A stretch of 64,000 nt of DNA from Rhodopseudomonas boonkerdii (GCF_021184025.1 NZ_CP036537.1:682001-746000); one strand, 5' to 3'. Shown: positions 41,281 to 52,010, counted from the first letter of the stretch. Program-made: numbers and translations. Notes: generated by a model not told the origin, from the letters alone.

Positions 41281-42704
41281 GAGCCCGTTCCTCCGATCGT
41301 CACCTTGTCCATGCGCAGCGTCGGCTGGCCGACCCCCACCGGCACGCCCTGGCCGTGCTTGCCGCACGTGCCGATGCCGTCATCAAGGGCGAGGTCGTTG
41401 CCGATCATGCTGATGCGGTGCAGGTCGGTGGGGCCGTTGCCGATCATCATCGCACCCTTCAGCGGTGCGCCGATCTTGCCGTTCTCGATCTTATAGGCCT
41501 CGGTGCATTGGAAAACATACTTGCCGGAGGTGATGTCGACCTGACCGCCGCCGAAGTTCACGGCATAGATACCGTTCTTCACCGACGCCAGAATCTCCGC
41601 AGGATCGCGCTGGCCGGCCAGCATGTAGGTGTTGGTCATGCGTGGCATCGGCACATGGGCATAACCCTGCCGGCGGCCGTTGCCGGTGGGCTTCATGCCC
41701 ATCAGGCGCGCGTTCTGGCGATCCTGCATATAGCCGACGAGGATGCCGTCCTCGATCAGCACGGTGCGGTTTGTCGGCGTGCCCTCGTCGTCGATGGAGA
41801 GCGAGCCGCGGCGCGACGAGATGGTGCCGTCGTCCACGACGGTGACGCCCTTGGCAGCGACTTGCTGACCGAGCAGGCCGGCAAAGGCCGAGGTCTTCTT
41901 GCGGTTGAAGTCGCCTTCGAGCCCGTGGCCGACGGCCTCATGCAGCATCACGCCGGGCCAGCCGGGCCCGAGCACCACGTCCATTTCGCCCGCGGGGGCA
42001 GGGATGGATTCGAGATTGACCAGCGCCTCGCGCAGCGCGCCGTCCGCCGCCGCGCGCCAGTTCGCGCTTTCGATGAAGCGGGCATAGCCCTCACGGCCGC
42101 CATAGCCCTTGCTGCCACTTTCCTGCCGGTCGCCCTGACCGGCGACCACGGTGATGTTCACCCGCACCAGCGGGCGGATGTCGCGATAGCTTTCGCCGTC
42201 CGGACGAATAATCTCCACCACTTGCCATGACGCACCGAGCGAGACGGAGACCTGGCGCACGCGCGGGTCCTTGTCGCGCACATAGGCGTCGATCTCGGCG
42301 AGCAGCTTCACCTTGGTTTCGAAGCCCGGCGCATCGAGCGGATTGTCGTCGTTGTAGAGCTTCACATTGGTGTGGGAAGGCGCCGCGGCGAAGGTGCCGT
42401 GATAGCCGCCGCGCACCGCATTGACCGCGTCGGCCGCACGAACCAGCGCCGCTATCGAAACATCCGAGGAATGCGCATAGCCGACCGCGTCGTCCTTCAC
42501 CGCGCGAAGGCCAAAACCTTGCGCGGTGTCATAGGTCGCCTGCTTCAGCCGGCCGTTATCGAAACCGAGTGCCTCGCTCTGGCTGTATTCGAGAAACAGC
42601 TCGCCATCGTCGGCTCCCTGCAGCCCCCGCAGCAATTCGCGGCGGACGTCGTCGCGGTCGAGATTGGCGCGGTCGAGCAGGGAAGTGGTCACGAGGCTGA
42701 TCAT
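41277..42704 (-). CDS. tldD: Metalloprotease TldD
   Basis: A 475-residue cytoplasmic metalloprotease subunit of the TldD/PmbA family, which degrades unstructured peptides together with PmbA. The zinc motif is HEAVGHGLEGDFNRKK (about residue 252, HExxxH), with VVLGPGWPGVM before it and CGKHGQGVPVGVGQP near the C-terminus, where a third Cys ligand lies. The start at 42704 is chosen because an upstream frame at 42752 lacks signal or RBS support. The pmbA partner is not in this window. It is coupled to lepB. Confidence 0.92.
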   Translation of the reverse strand: MISLVTTSLLDRANLDRDDVRRELLRGLQGADDGELFLEYSQSEALGFDNGRLKQATYDTAQGFGLRAVKDDAVGYAHSSDVSIAALVRAADAVNAVRGGYHGTFAAAPSHTNVKLYNDDNPLDAPGFETKVKLLAEIDAYVRDKDPRVRQVSVSLGASWQVVEIIRPDGESYRDIRPLVRVNITVVAGQGDRQESGSKGYGGREGYARFIESANWRAAADGALREALVNLESIPAPAGEMDVVLGPGWPGVMLHEAVGHGLEGDFNRKKTSAFAGLLGQQVAAKGVTVVDDGTISSRRGSLSIDDEGTPTNRTVLIEDGILVGYMQDRQNARLMGMKPTGNGRRQGYAHVPMPRMTNTYMLAGQRDPAEILASVKNGIYAVNFGGGQVDITSGKYVFQCTEAYKIENGKIGAPLKGAMMIGNGPTDLHRISMIGNDLALDDGIGTCGKHGQGVPVGVGQPTLRMDKVTIGGTGS

Positions 42705-43006
42705 GCAGGCTCCAATACGGCGGGGCATTGCTGCACCGGAAGGCGGTTTCACCTTGTAACGGTAACCCGAGGTCGGGTCGCCTTACATTGGCGTAATCTC
42801 AAACGATACATGGGTTCGCATAGGAAGATAGGTACCGGGTTACAAATTGGGAGAGGCAGGCGGACAGCGCTCCGGTTCCAGTTTGGAGAGATTACAAACT
42901 GCGGCTGTGGTTCGCGTTGTGGCGGTACGGTAAGCGTGGGCCCGATGCCGCAGCGGGCGCTGAGACCCGACGCAGTTCGTCCTCCAGCTCCGTATCTCGC
43001 CGCCCT
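42705..43006. other. Intergenic region between tldD and the PepSY gene
   Basis: This ~300-bp region separates the divergent tldD and PepSY genes and should hold both promoters. I see imperfect repeats of the GGTAACCC/GGGTTAC type (GTAACGGTAACCCG near 42757, GGGTTACAAATTGG near 42837) that may be regulator sites, but no clear promoter pair. A frame running through it in line with the PepSY gene is not supported by a start signal. Confidence 0.35.
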
Positions 43007-44191
43007 ATGGCCTCCCCCTTCAAATCCGCCGTCCTGCAGGCCCACTCTCTCATCGGCCTCACAATTGCGCTGGTGCTCGCTGTGATGGGCTTGACCGGCG
43101 CGATGTTGTCTTTCGAGGACGAGATCGTGGCCGTGCTCAATCGCGATGTCACCAGGGTTGAGCTGCGATCGGCGCCCGTGCTGACGCCGGACGGGATCGT
43201 CGCGCGGCTGCAAGGCCAGCCCGGCGCCGGCAAGGTGCAGTTGATGATGCTGTCCAGCGAGCCCGGCACCACGGTGCGCGTGCGCTTTGCGCGCAATGAG
43301 AACGGCGAGCGCTCCTCCGTTTTTGTCGATCCCTATGATGGCCGGATCGTCGCGTCGGTGAGCGGCGAGGGCTTTTTCGCCACGCTGCGCAACCTGCACC
43401 GCTTCCTGCTGCTGCCCGGCAATGGCAACGGCTACGGCCGCCTGATCACCGGCGTTTCGGCCATCGGCCTGCTGGTGTTGCTGATCTCCGGCATGGTGCT
43501 GCGCTGGCCGCGCCGTGTGCGCAGCATCAAGATGTGGTTGAAGCCGAATTTGGCGATGTCCGGCCGCGCCTTTCACTGGTCGCTGCACAGCGTCGTGGGC
43601 ACCTGGGTGTTTCCGATCTACGTGATCGTGATCCTCACAGGCCTATGGTGGTCGTTCGACTGGTACCGCGCCAGCGCCATGTGGCTGCTGTCAAGCAAGC
43701 CCCCCGCCGTTGCCAAGGCGCCTGCGAAGGCCAAGGGTGGTGCAAAGGCCGGTGATGCAGCCGAGAGCGCGGCTGCGCCGTTGCTGGATCGTGCCTGGGC
43801 CACTTTCCTCGCTGACCAAGGCAACCAGTACGCCAATGTCTATCTGCAAGTGCCGAACGGGCCAGGCCCCGTGCGCCTGCGGTCGCTGGCGAAGGATGCG
43901 CCGCACGATGTCGCCCGCGACGATTTCCGCATCGATGGCGCCACCGGCCGTGTCGTTGCCGCCGAGCGCTATGCCGACAAGTCGGTCGGCGACAGCATCC
44001 TGCAGAGGGTTTTACAGATCCACACCGGCGCGGCATTCGGATTGGTCGGCCGTATCCTGTTCATGGTCGCGGCTGCGCTGATGCCGCTGTTCACCGTCAC
44101 CGGCTTCATCCTGTATCTCTCGCGCCGACGGCTGCGCGCGGCGTCGAAATCCAAGCGTCGTCACGCGATCGGGCTGGTGCCGGGGGAGTGA
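43007..44191 (+). CDS. PepSY domain-containing membrane protein (PiuB-like)
   Basis: A 394-residue inner-membrane protein with four main spans and PepSY regions facing the periplasm. Family landmarks: AHSLIGLTIALVLAVMGLTG at the N-terminus, LRNLHRFLLLPGNGNGYGRL, FHWSLHSVVGTWVFPIYVIV and LQIHTGAAFGLVGRILFMVA. The repeated histidines near the spans (HSLIG, NLHR, FHWSLH, IHTG) could bind haem. Such proteins usually sit next to TonB-dependent siderophore receptors and are thought to reduce ferric siderophores; here no receptor is adjacent. An Ala/Lys-rich linker lies in the middle. The start at 43007 is used. Confidence 0.85.
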   Translation: MASPFKSAVLQAHSLIGLTIALVLAVMGLTGAMLSFEDEIVAVLNRDVTRVELRSAPVLTPDGIVARLQGQPGAGKVQLMMLSSEPGTTVRVRFARNENGERSSVFVDPYDGRIVASVSGEGFFATLRNLHRFLLLPGNGNGYGRLITGVSAIGLLVLLISGMVLRWPRRVRSIKMWLKPNLAMSGRAFHWSLHSVVGTWVFPIYVIVILTGLWWSFDWYRASAMWLLSSKPPAVAKAPAKAKGGAKAGDAAESAAAPLLDRAWATFLADQGNQYANVYLQVPNGPGPVRLRSLAKDAPHDVARDDFRIDGATGRVVAAERYADKSVGDSILQRVLQIHTGAAFGLVGRILFMVAAALMPLFTVTGFILYLSRRRLRAASKSKRRHAIGLVPGE

Positions 44192-44208
44192 GATGCACGG
44201 CCGGCGGA

Positions 44209-44634
44209 TTAAGGGTGAGCCCCAGGGGGTGTGCGCTCGTCCGAGTCGGGCAAGGTCGTGGATAGGGCACGCAGCGTGGAGAAATGGGCCTGAGACCATC
44301 GGAACAGCTCGTCATAGACCGGCCTTAGCGCTCTCGCCGCTTCCGTGATTTCGTACTCCACTCTCGGAGGAATCTCGGGATACGCCGTGCGTTTGACGAG
44401 TCCGTTCGCCTCGAGGTCACGCAACTGTGTCGTCAGCATGTGCTGGGTGACGCCGGGAATCGCTCGGAGCAGTTCGCCAAAACGATGCTTGCGCTGAACG
44501 AGTTGCCAGAGAATCTCACCCTTCCACTTGCCGGTAATCATCCCCAACGCCCGATGGAAATCTTCTATCGCCCGGCCCTGCTGACATTCGGGGAGCTGAG
44601 TATCGTCTGTTTTCCAATTAGTCATGTTTTTCAT
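44209..44634 (-). CDS. HxlR family transcriptional regulator
   Basis: A 141-residue winged-helix regulator. The family core runs MITGKWKGEILWQLVQRKHR, then FGELLRAIPGVTQHMLTTQL and LEANGLVKRTAYPEIPPRVE, with YEITEAARALRPV at the end. Its single cysteine, C17 in LPECQQG, sits before helix 1 as in redox-sensing YodB/HxlR proteins, so it may sense thiol stress. It is divergent from the DoxX gene (138 bp) and probably controls the DoxX-DsrE-TlpA cluster. Confidence 0.9.
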   Translation of the reverse strand: MKNMTNWKTDDTQLPECQQGRAIEDFHRALGMITGKWKGEILWQLVQRKHRFGELLRAIPGVTQHMLTTQLRDLEANGLVKRTAYPEIPPRVEYEITEAARALRPVYDELFRWSQAHFSTLRALSTTLPDSDERTPPGAHP

Positions 44635-44772
44635 ACTATCCCAGAAAAAGCATTCTACTTGTCTTTTTCATCTTACGGCCGAAATTTGCCTTTCGAAAGC
44701 GCATCGCGGATCTGACTCAGACCTTGCAACCGGCCGCGCTGCCGAAATCGTTCGATCAATTTCGGAGTTGCC

Positions 44773-45159
44773 ATGTCATCGCTGTCCGTCATTTCGTCAG
44801 CGCCGCGGCGCTGGAGTTCCATCGGTCTCTGGACCGCCAGGACCTTGCTCGCTCTCGTCTTCGTGGCTGCAGGCGCAGCCAAGATCTACGGCGTGCCGAT
44901 GCTCGTCGCGGAGTTCGAGCATATCGGCCTTGGACAATGGTTCCGCTATCTGACCGGCGGTCTGGAAGTCGCCGGAGCAGCCCTGATCATCATCCCGTCA
45001 ACAGTCGTGTTTGGTGCTGTCCTCTTGTGCTGCATCATGATCGGTGCGGTTTTTACGCATCTATTTGTCATTGGCGGCTCGGCGATTCCGGCAATCGTGC
45101 TGCTCGTCCTGAGCGTGATCGTGGCTTACGCCAAGCGCAGCACGATCCTCAGGTCATAA
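44773..45159 (+). CDS. DoxX-family membrane protein
   Basis: A 128-residue inner-membrane protein with four spans of the DoxX/DoxD-like family. Span 1 is WTARTLLALVFVAAGAAKIYG, which has the family AAGxxK feature, span 2 runs YLTGGLEVAGAALIIIP, span 3 covers GAVLLCCIMIGAVFTHLFVI and the last is PAIVLLVLSVIVAY. GGAG lies six bases before the ATG. It is divergent from the HxlR regulator and upstream of the DsrE and TlpA-like genes. DoxX proteins participate in thiol/quinone electron transfer in some organisms; in this one the role is inferred. Confidence 0.87.
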   Translation: MSSLSVISSAPRRWSSIGLWTARTLLALVFVAAGAAKIYGVPMLVAEFEHIGLGQWFRYLTGGLEVAGAALIIIPSTVVFGAVLLCCIMIGAVFTHLFVIGGSAIPAIVLLVLSVIVAYAKRSTILRS

Positions 45160-45235
45160 ATCCCGATTGCTCTCCCGGTTGTCCACGAATGGCCGTTGGA
45201 GAGGCAGGGCGTTTCAGTATCTTCGGGTGCAGGTG

Positions 45236-45757
45236 ATGGTGTCGATGCCGAATTACAGTCGCAAGGTTTGGGCTGCGGTGATGTTTGCTCTGGCATTTGC
45301 GGTGCCGTTGTTCGTCACGCTGGCTTTGACGGATGCGGGGGACGCCGTTTCCAAGCCGCGAGAGTCAGAAGCGAAACCTGCGCCAACCAAAGCACATCGT
45401 CTCGTCTTGCAGATCAACACCGACGACCCGACCGTCATGCGCGCGGTGATTTCGACGTCGCTGAACCTGCCGAAACACTACCGGGAAACGAAGCAGGATT
45501 TCTCGATTGAAATCGTCGCCTACAATGCCGGCATTCACATGTTCAGAGTGGATACGTCGCCGGTGAAGGAGCTGTTGAAAGTTGTTCAGGGTCTCACCCC
45601 GGACATTCGTTTTGTTGTTTGCGAAGCGACCAAGCTCGGTATGGAGCGAGGCGAGGGCCATCCGATTTCGTTTATCGACAATGTCCAGTTGGTCCCGAGT
45701 GGCCCTGGACGGATCATCGAGTTACAAGAAGCCGGTTGGTCCTATATCCGATCCTGA
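45236..45757 (+). CDS. Exported DsrE-family protein
   Basis: A ~173-residue protein with an N-terminal membrane or signal segment (VWAAVMFALAFAVPLFVTLA) and a DsrE/DsrF-like domain: RLVLQINTDDPTVMRAVIST, IEIVAYNAGIHMFRVDTSPV and VVCEATKLGMERGEGHPISF. The single Cys in FVVCEAT corresponds to the sulfur-carrying position of this family. It lies between the DoxX and TlpA-like genes on the plus strand. An internal ATG at 45245 is an alternative start. It probably acts in the periplasm in thiol or sulfur transfer. Confidence 0.78.
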   Translation: MVSMPNYSRKVWAAVMFALAFAVPLFVTLALTDAGDAVSKPRESEAKPAPTKAHRLVLQINTDDPTVMRAVISTSLNLPKHYRETKQDFSIEIVAYNAGIHMFRVDTSPVKELLKVVQGLTPDIRFVVCEATKLGMERGEGHPISFIDNVQLVPSGPGRIIELQEAGWSYIRS

Positions 45758-45801
45758 GCGACACCCTGGCCATCCCTTTTATGCCTATCGGAGGATGGAC
45801 C

Positions 45802-46434
45802 GTGACATCACATCACCGCGGACGGAGTGTTGTTCGCTCGCCGATCTCGCGACGTGCGCTGCTCAAAGGGGCGCTGGCCAGCGCGGCCGCATCGGTTGCG
45901 GGGCGGACTGATGCAGTTGCGCGACCCGATGGCCCGCCGCCTTTTGGCACTGCCCGGCATCAGTTCACCATCATCCGAGGGGCGCGGCCGATTCCGTCCG
46001 TTGCGGTGCCACGCCTGGACGGCAAGTCGATCCATCTGACTGCGTTTCCAGGAAAGCTCGTGCTGGTCAATTTCTGGGCGACATGGTGTGCGGCCTGCAA
46101 GATCGAGCTGCCGATTCTTGATCGGCTGCAGGAGATCGAGAGATCAGCCAATCTGCAGGTGATCGCGATTGCCACCGATCGCGCGGATGTGGCTTTGTTC
46201 GTGCGCAAGTTGAAGCTGAGACACCTCGACGTCGGCACCGATCCCGGTGGACTGGTCGCGCGCGCCGGCGAGGTTGCCGGTCCGGATACGCCGTTCAGCC
46301 TCTACGCAATGCCGATCACATACCTGATCGGAACGACGGGGCAGGTCGAAGGCTATCTTGCCGGAGAGGCCGACTGGACGTCTGACGACGCCCGGCGATT
46401 GCTCGACTATTACCGGGGGCGTCGTTCCGGCTAA
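45802..46434 (+). CDS. TlpA-like thioredoxin-fold protein, Tat-exported
   Basis: A 210-residue exported thioredoxin-like protein. The twin-arginine signal SRRALLKGALASAAASVAG is followed by the fold: RLDGKSIHLTAFPGKLVLVN, then FWATWCAACKIELPILDRL with the active site WCAAC, and SLYAMPITYLIGTTGQVEGY containing the cis-Pro. The GTG at 45802 has GGAGG seven bases upstream and keeps the usual Tat N-region; an ATG seven codons earlier lacks a spaced site. It closes the HxlR-DoxX-DsrE-TlpA group and likely reduces disulfides in the periplasm, for instance on a copper-binding or haem-binding protein. Confidence 0.87.
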   Translation: MTSHHRGRSVVRSPISRRALLKGALASAAASVAGRTDAVARPDGPPPFGTARHQFTIIRGARPIPSVAVPRLDGKSIHLTAFPGKLVLVNFWATWCAACKIELPILDRLQEIERSANLQVIAIATDRADVALFVRKLKLRHLDVGTDPGGLVARAGEVAGPDTPFSLYAMPITYLIGTTGQVEGYLAGEADWTSDDARRLLDYYRGRRSG

Positions 46435-46451
46435 TGTGTTGGCTTAAGGGC

Positions 46452-47042
46452 CTACGGGAGCTTGTCGTAGCCTTCGCCAAGACCGTTCAGGCTGAGCGGG
46501 AAGCCAATGCCCTCTTCCGGCGTCTCGAAGATGATGAAGGTTGCGGTCTTGGCGGTGCGCAACTGGCCGAGTAGCTTGTCGTCCATCACAACTTCCGCAA
46601 CACAGCCGTTGGGCAAGCAGCGCACGAAGCCGGCGCGGCCGACATCCTGATTGTCGAGCTTGAGACCGAGACCGGACGGCAGCAGCACGCCGAGCGGCGC
46701 GACCACGCGCATCAGCTTGCTCTTCTGGTCGGCGGTCTTCAGCACGATCACCGTGAGGCCGGCATTGGAGCGGTCTTCGGCCACCACACTCTGGATCAGG
46801 GCGCATTGTTCGGCCTGGGCGCCGGGCGGGGTATCGCAGCGAATCTGCCAGTCACCATGGGTCGATTTGACAGCGCCCTGGGCGCTGGCGGCCGCGGGTA
46901 GCGCCAGCAAGGCTGCAAATGTCAGAAAACCGAGCGTGAGGCGGCGCCAACTGGAGGCCGGCTGCTGCTGCGATGTCGAAAGCCTCATCCGGATCGATCC
47001 TTGGGCGTAGGTGGTTTGGGCGTGGTTCGTGGTCGCGGTCAT
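46452..47042 (-). CDS. Invasion-associated locus B (IalB) family protein
   Basis: A 196-residue exported protein of the IalB family. A long N-region with signal segment (LTLGFLTFAALLALPAAASA) is followed by GDWQIRCDTPPGAQAEQCAL, LPSGLGLKLDNQDVGRAGFV and RCLPNGCVAEVVMDDKL, which have the paired cysteines of the family. A start at 46988 with AAGGA upstream would give a shorter N-terminus. In this group IalB-like proteins are common and mostly unstudied. It is divergent from coxB, separated by a 444-bp gap. Confidence 0.85.
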   Translation of the reverse strand: MTATTNHAQTTYAQGSIRMRLSTSQQQPASSWRRLTLGFLTFAALLALPAAASAQGAVKSTHGDWQIRCDTPPGAQAEQCALIQSVVAEDRSNAGLTVIVLKTADQKSKLMRVVAPLGVLLPSGLGLKLDNQDVGRAGFVRCLPNGCVAEVVMDDKLLGQLRTAKTATFIIFETPEEGIGFPLSLNGLGEGYDKLP

Positions 47043-47486
47043 GATCAGTGGTCTCTGCAATGGGTTTGGCAGCACTGTGAACGCTGAAGAATTCCAGAGC
47101 GCGGAATGATACTGCAATGACGGCGCCTTGAAGGCGGCCACAACAGCTGCTTGCGCGCCGATTGTGGCGAATCAGTTGCCTGATCATCGCATATTTCGTG
47201 CCTAAAGCGGGCGCCGCCGGTGTCAAGCGCCATCGATGGCGACTGACATTTGTCATTGATGTGATGCGGGAAATACGACCTTCGTGCAATTCGGTCGAAT
47301 GCATTCCCGGTTACCGCACTCCTGCATTGCGACAGGTCAAGAATTATGGTTTGAGAGGCTGGATTTCGACGCATTCTAACGAGCGGGCCCAGATGCCCTC
47401 CGGTCGATTGCGCCAGGCGAATGCCTTGGTCAATTTGTCCGTTTGTTCGGAAGGGGAGTCGGACCGCATACTCGGGCAATACCGAG
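47043..47486. other. Intergenic region upstream of coxB with three palindromes
   Basis: No convincing gene lies in this gap. Three short inverted repeats stand out: ATCAG-TTGC-CTGAT (47171-47184), CGCCATCGATGGCG (47228-47241) and TGACA-TT-TGTCA (47244-47255), the last two only two bases apart. They are likely regulator sites for the divergent IalB and cox promoters. I could not place a confident promoter. Confidence 0.4.
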
Positions 47487-48365
47487 ATGCGTAAGATTTT
47501 ACATGGGAGCGCACGCGGCATGAGGATGCTGAGGGGCCTGTTTGGCCACCGGTTGCTGGGGTTAGCGGTTGTTGGGGCCGGTCTCGCTGTTAGCGGCGCT
47601 GCCTTTGCTCAGGTGATGGGTCAGCCCGCACCCTGGGAATACAAGCTTCAGGAAGCGGCAACGCCGGTGATGGAAAACATCACCTGGTTTCACAATTTCA
47701 TGCTCTGGCTGATCACCGGCATCACGCTGTTCGTGCTGGCGCTGCTCGTCATCGTGGTGGTGAAGTTCAACGCCAAAGCCAATCCGGTTCCGTCGAAGAC
47801 GACCCACAACACGCTGATCGAAGTGGCGTGGACGATCATCCCGGTGCTGATTCTGGTTGCGGTCGCGGTGCCGTCGTTCCGGTTGCTGTTTCTGCAGCTC
47901 GATATTCCGAAGGCCGATCTGACCATCAAGGCCACCGGCAAGCAGTGGTTCTGGACTTACTCCTATCCGGACAATGGTCCGTTCGAATTCGACTCGCTGA
48001 TGGCCGCCGACAAGCAGCCGCGCCTCCTTGCAGTCGATAACGAGGTGGTGGTGCCGGTGAACAAGGTGGTCCGCGTGCAGACCACGGCGGCGGACGTGAT
48101 CCACTCCTTCGCTGTGCCATCCTTCGGCATCAAGATCGATGCGATCCCGGGTCGTCTGAACGAGACTTGGTTCAAGGCGACCAAGACCGGCATGTTCTAC
48201 GGCCAGTGCTCGGAACTGTGCGGCAAGGATCATGCCTTCATGCCGATCGCGATCCGCGTGGTTACCGATCAGGAATTCACCGCTTGGGTCGAGCAGGCCA
48301 AGAAGAAGTTCGCCAGCAACCCGTCGAGCACGTTTGCTTCGGCGGCAACCACGCAGGCGCAGTGA
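47487..48365 (+). CDS. coxB: Cytochrome c oxidase subunit II
   Basis: A ~292-residue subunit II of the aa3-type oxidase. A cleavable signal segment (LAVVGAGLAVSGAAFAQ) precedes two membrane spans (NFMLWLITGITLFVLALLVI and EVAWTIIPVLILVAVAVPSF) and the periplasmic CuA domain with VIHSFAVPSFGIKIDAIPGR and GQCSELCGKDHAFM (about residue 237), which holds all the CuA ligands. GKQWFWTYSYPD is the aromatic patch for electron entry. The start is either 47487 or 47520. It leads the oxidase operon, followed by coxA after about 100 bp. No C-terminal haem c domain is fused. Confidence 0.94.
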   Translation: MRKILHGSARGMRMLRGLFGHRLLGLAVVGAGLAVSGAAFAQVMGQPAPWEYKLQEAATPVMENITWFHNFMLWLITGITLFVLALLVIVVVKFNAKANPVPSKTTHNTLIEVAWTIIPVLILVAVAVPSFRLLFLQLDIPKADLTIKATGKQWFWTYSYPDNGPFEFDSLMAADKQPRLLAVDNEVVVPVNKVVRVQTTAADVIHSFAVPSFGIKIDAIPGRLNETWFKATKTGMFYGQCSELCGKDHAFMPIAIRVVTDQEFTAWVEQAKKKFASNPSSTFASAATTQAQ

Positions 48366-48400
48366 GGCCCGCGGAGCTGCAAGGCTCCGCGCCGATCTGA

Positions 48401-50095
<1,695 letters not shown>

Positions 50096-50167
50096 GTGTG
50101 CTGCGGCGCACAATAGTCCGCCGCATGACAGATTGCCTCCGACGGTATCTGCGGAGGCTGTGACCAA

Positions 50168-51121
50168 GTGAGACCGATCTTGTCCGTCCTCGACCAAAAC
50201 GCCATCGACCTCTCCGCCCCCCGCATTTCCGAAGCGGGCGTGCGGGATTATCTCGCGCTGCTGAAGCCGCGGGTCATGTCGCTGGTCGTGTTCACGGCGA
50301 TGGTCGGTTACTTCCTCGCTCCAGGCGATCACCATCCGGTGCTGGCCATCACCTCGATCCTCTGCATCGCCATCGGCGGCGGCGCCTCCGGCGCGCTGAA
50401 CATGTGGTACGAGGGCGATATCGATGCGCTGATGACGCGCACCGCCAACCGCCCGATCCCGCGCGGCCGCATCACCCGTCCGGAAGCGCTCACCTTCGGC
50501 ATCGTGCTGGCGTTCTTCTCGGTGATGACGCTGGGCATTCTGGTGAACTGGCTGGCCGGCGCGCTACTCGCTTTCACCATCTTCTTCTATGTCGTCATAT
50601 ACACCATCGGCCTGAAGCGCTGGACGGCGCAGAACATCGTCATCGGCGGCGCCGCAGGGGCGTTGCCGCCTGTGGTCGCCTGGGCTGCGGCATCGGGATC
50701 GCTCTCCATGGAGCCGATCCTGCTGTTCCTGATCATCTTCTTCTGGACCCCGCCGCATTTCTGGGCGCTCGCGCTATTCCGCAACGACGACTACGCCCGC
50801 GCCGGCGTGCCGATGCTGCCGGTGGTCGCCGGTCCCGATGCGACCCGTCTGCAGATCCTGCTCTACACGGTCGTGCTGGTGGCGACGGCTGTTGCGCCGT
50901 GGCCGCTTGGCTACTTCTCCGCGGTCTACGGCGTTGCGTCGCTGATCCTTGGCGCCGGCATGATGTTTCTGGCCGTGCAGGTCTATCGCCTTCGTGAAGG
51001 CAAGCCGGCCACCAAGGCCACGCGCCAGCTGTTCGCGTTCTCGATTCTGTATCTCTTCGCTTTGTTTGCGATCCTGTTGCTTGAGGTGGTCGTGAAGGCC
51101 ATCCTGCCGCTGGTCTGGTAG
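50168..51121 (+). CDS. ctaB: Protohaem IX farnesyltransferase
   Basis: A 317-residue membrane prenyltransferase that makes haem O, the precursor of haem A for the oxidase. The aspartate motif region [19 protein letters not shown] lies in the second loop, with [19 protein letters not shown] at the start and [20 protein letters not shown] further on. Nine hydrophobic segments are visible. The GTG at 50168 is chosen. It follows coxA by 72 bp and precedes coxF, the usual alphaproteobacterial arrangement. Confidence 0.95.
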   Translation: MRPILSVLDQNAIDLSAPRISEAGVRDYLALLKPRVMSLVVFTAMVGYFLAPGDHHPVLAITSILCIAIGGGASGALNMWYEGDIDALMTRTANRPIPRGRITRPEALTFGIVLAFFSVMTLGILVNWLAGALLAFTIFFYVVIYTIGLKRWTAQNIVIGGAAGALPPVVAWAAASGSLSMEPILLFLIIFFWTPPHFWALALFRNDDYARAGVPMLPVVAGPDATRLQILLYTVVLVATAVAPWPLGYFSAVYGVASLILGAGMMFLAVQVYRLREGKPATKATRQLFAFSILYLFALFAILLLEVVVKAILPLVW

Positions 51122-51136
51122 AGGGCGCATGATCCG

Positions 51137-51310
51137 ATGGACAACGACCGCAAGCCTCAAGAGCCGGACGGCATCGTCCTCACCGATGCGCAGAAGAAGC
51201 GTCAGCGCGAGCGCTCTATCGCGATCGCCTGGGCGCTCGGCATTCTCGTGGTGCTGTTCTTCGCCGTCACTATGGTCAAAGGGCCGGCCGTCCTCGTCCG
51301 GCCGCTGTAA
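51137..51310 (+). CDS. coxF: CoxF-like small membrane protein
   Basis: A 57-residue protein encoded between ctaB and ctaG, too short to stand out as an open frame. It has a charged N-terminus (MDNDRKPQEPDGIVLTDAQK, then KRQRERSIA) and one membrane span (IAWALGILVVLFFAVTMVKG). This position and shape match the CoxF/small subunit proteins seen in alphaproteobacterial cox operons. It may stabilise an assembly intermediate. Start 51137, stop 51310; the next gene starts ten bases later. Confidence 0.75.
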   Translation: MDNDRKPQEPDGIVLTDAQKKRQRERSIAIAWALGILVVLFFAVTMVKGPAVLVRPL

Positions 51311-51320
51311 GTGAGGTGAT

Positions 51321-51941
51321 ATGACCGAACCGCAGTCCTATCAGCCAGCTTCTAAGTCACGCCTCGGGCGTGATGCGGTCGTGGCATCGGTTTGCGGTCT
51401 CGTGGTTGCCTTCATGGTCGGCGCGTCCTATGCGGCGGTGCCGTTCTACAACTGGTTCTGTCGCGTCACCGGCTTCAACGGCACCACCATGGTGGCGGCC
51501 GGTGCGCCTGCCTCCGGCCCGATTGGCCGCAAGATCGCCGTCCGCTTCGATGCCAATGTCGCGCCGGGCCTGCCATGGAAATTCGTCCCCGAGCAGAGCG
51601 AGATCGAGGTCCGCATCGGTGAGGTGGTCACCGTCTTCTACACCGTGACCAATCAGTCCGCCCGCACCACCTATGCCCAGGCCGCCTATAACGTGGCGCC
51701 GCTCACGGTGGGGGCATACTTCCAGAAGATCAACTGCTTCTGCTTCACCGATCAGACGCTCGGGCCGGGTGAGAAGCGCGAAATGCCGGTCGTGTTCTAT
51801 GTCGATCCGAAGCTCGCGGCCGACAGCGAGAATGACGGGCTGAACTCGATCACATTGTCCTATACGTTCTATCCCCAGCGCGATCCCGCGCCGAAGCCGG
51901 TCGCGGCAACGGAGACGGGAGTCCGCAAGGGCAATCTCTGA
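51321..51941 (+). CDS. ctaG: Cytochrome c oxidase assembly protein CtaG/Cox11
   Basis: A 206-residue copper chaperone that inserts CuB into subunit I. One N-terminal span ([20 protein letters not shown]) is followed by the [15 protein letters not shown] region. The Cu(I) motif is [20 protein letters not shown] (CFCF, about residue 140), and [20 protein letters not shown] and [11 protein letters not shown] are also characteristic. It follows coxF closely and precedes coxC. The periplasmic domain dimerises through these Cys residues in the known family. Confidence 0.95.
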   Translation: MTEPQSYQPASKSRLGRDAVVASVCGLVVAFMVGASYAAVPFYNWFCRVTGFNGTTMVAAGAPASGPIGRKIAVRFDANVAPGLPWKFVPEQSEIEVRIGEVVTVFYTVTNQSARTTYAQAAYNVAPLTVGAYFQKINCFCFTDQTLGPGEKREMPVVFYVDPKLAADSENDGLNSITLSYTFYPQRDPAPKPVAATETGVRKGNL

Positions 51942-52010
51942 GCTTTTGCGTTATAAGGTTTGAAATAACACGCGCCGGCATCAACTGGCGCAACTGACGG
52001 AGAGAGACAC

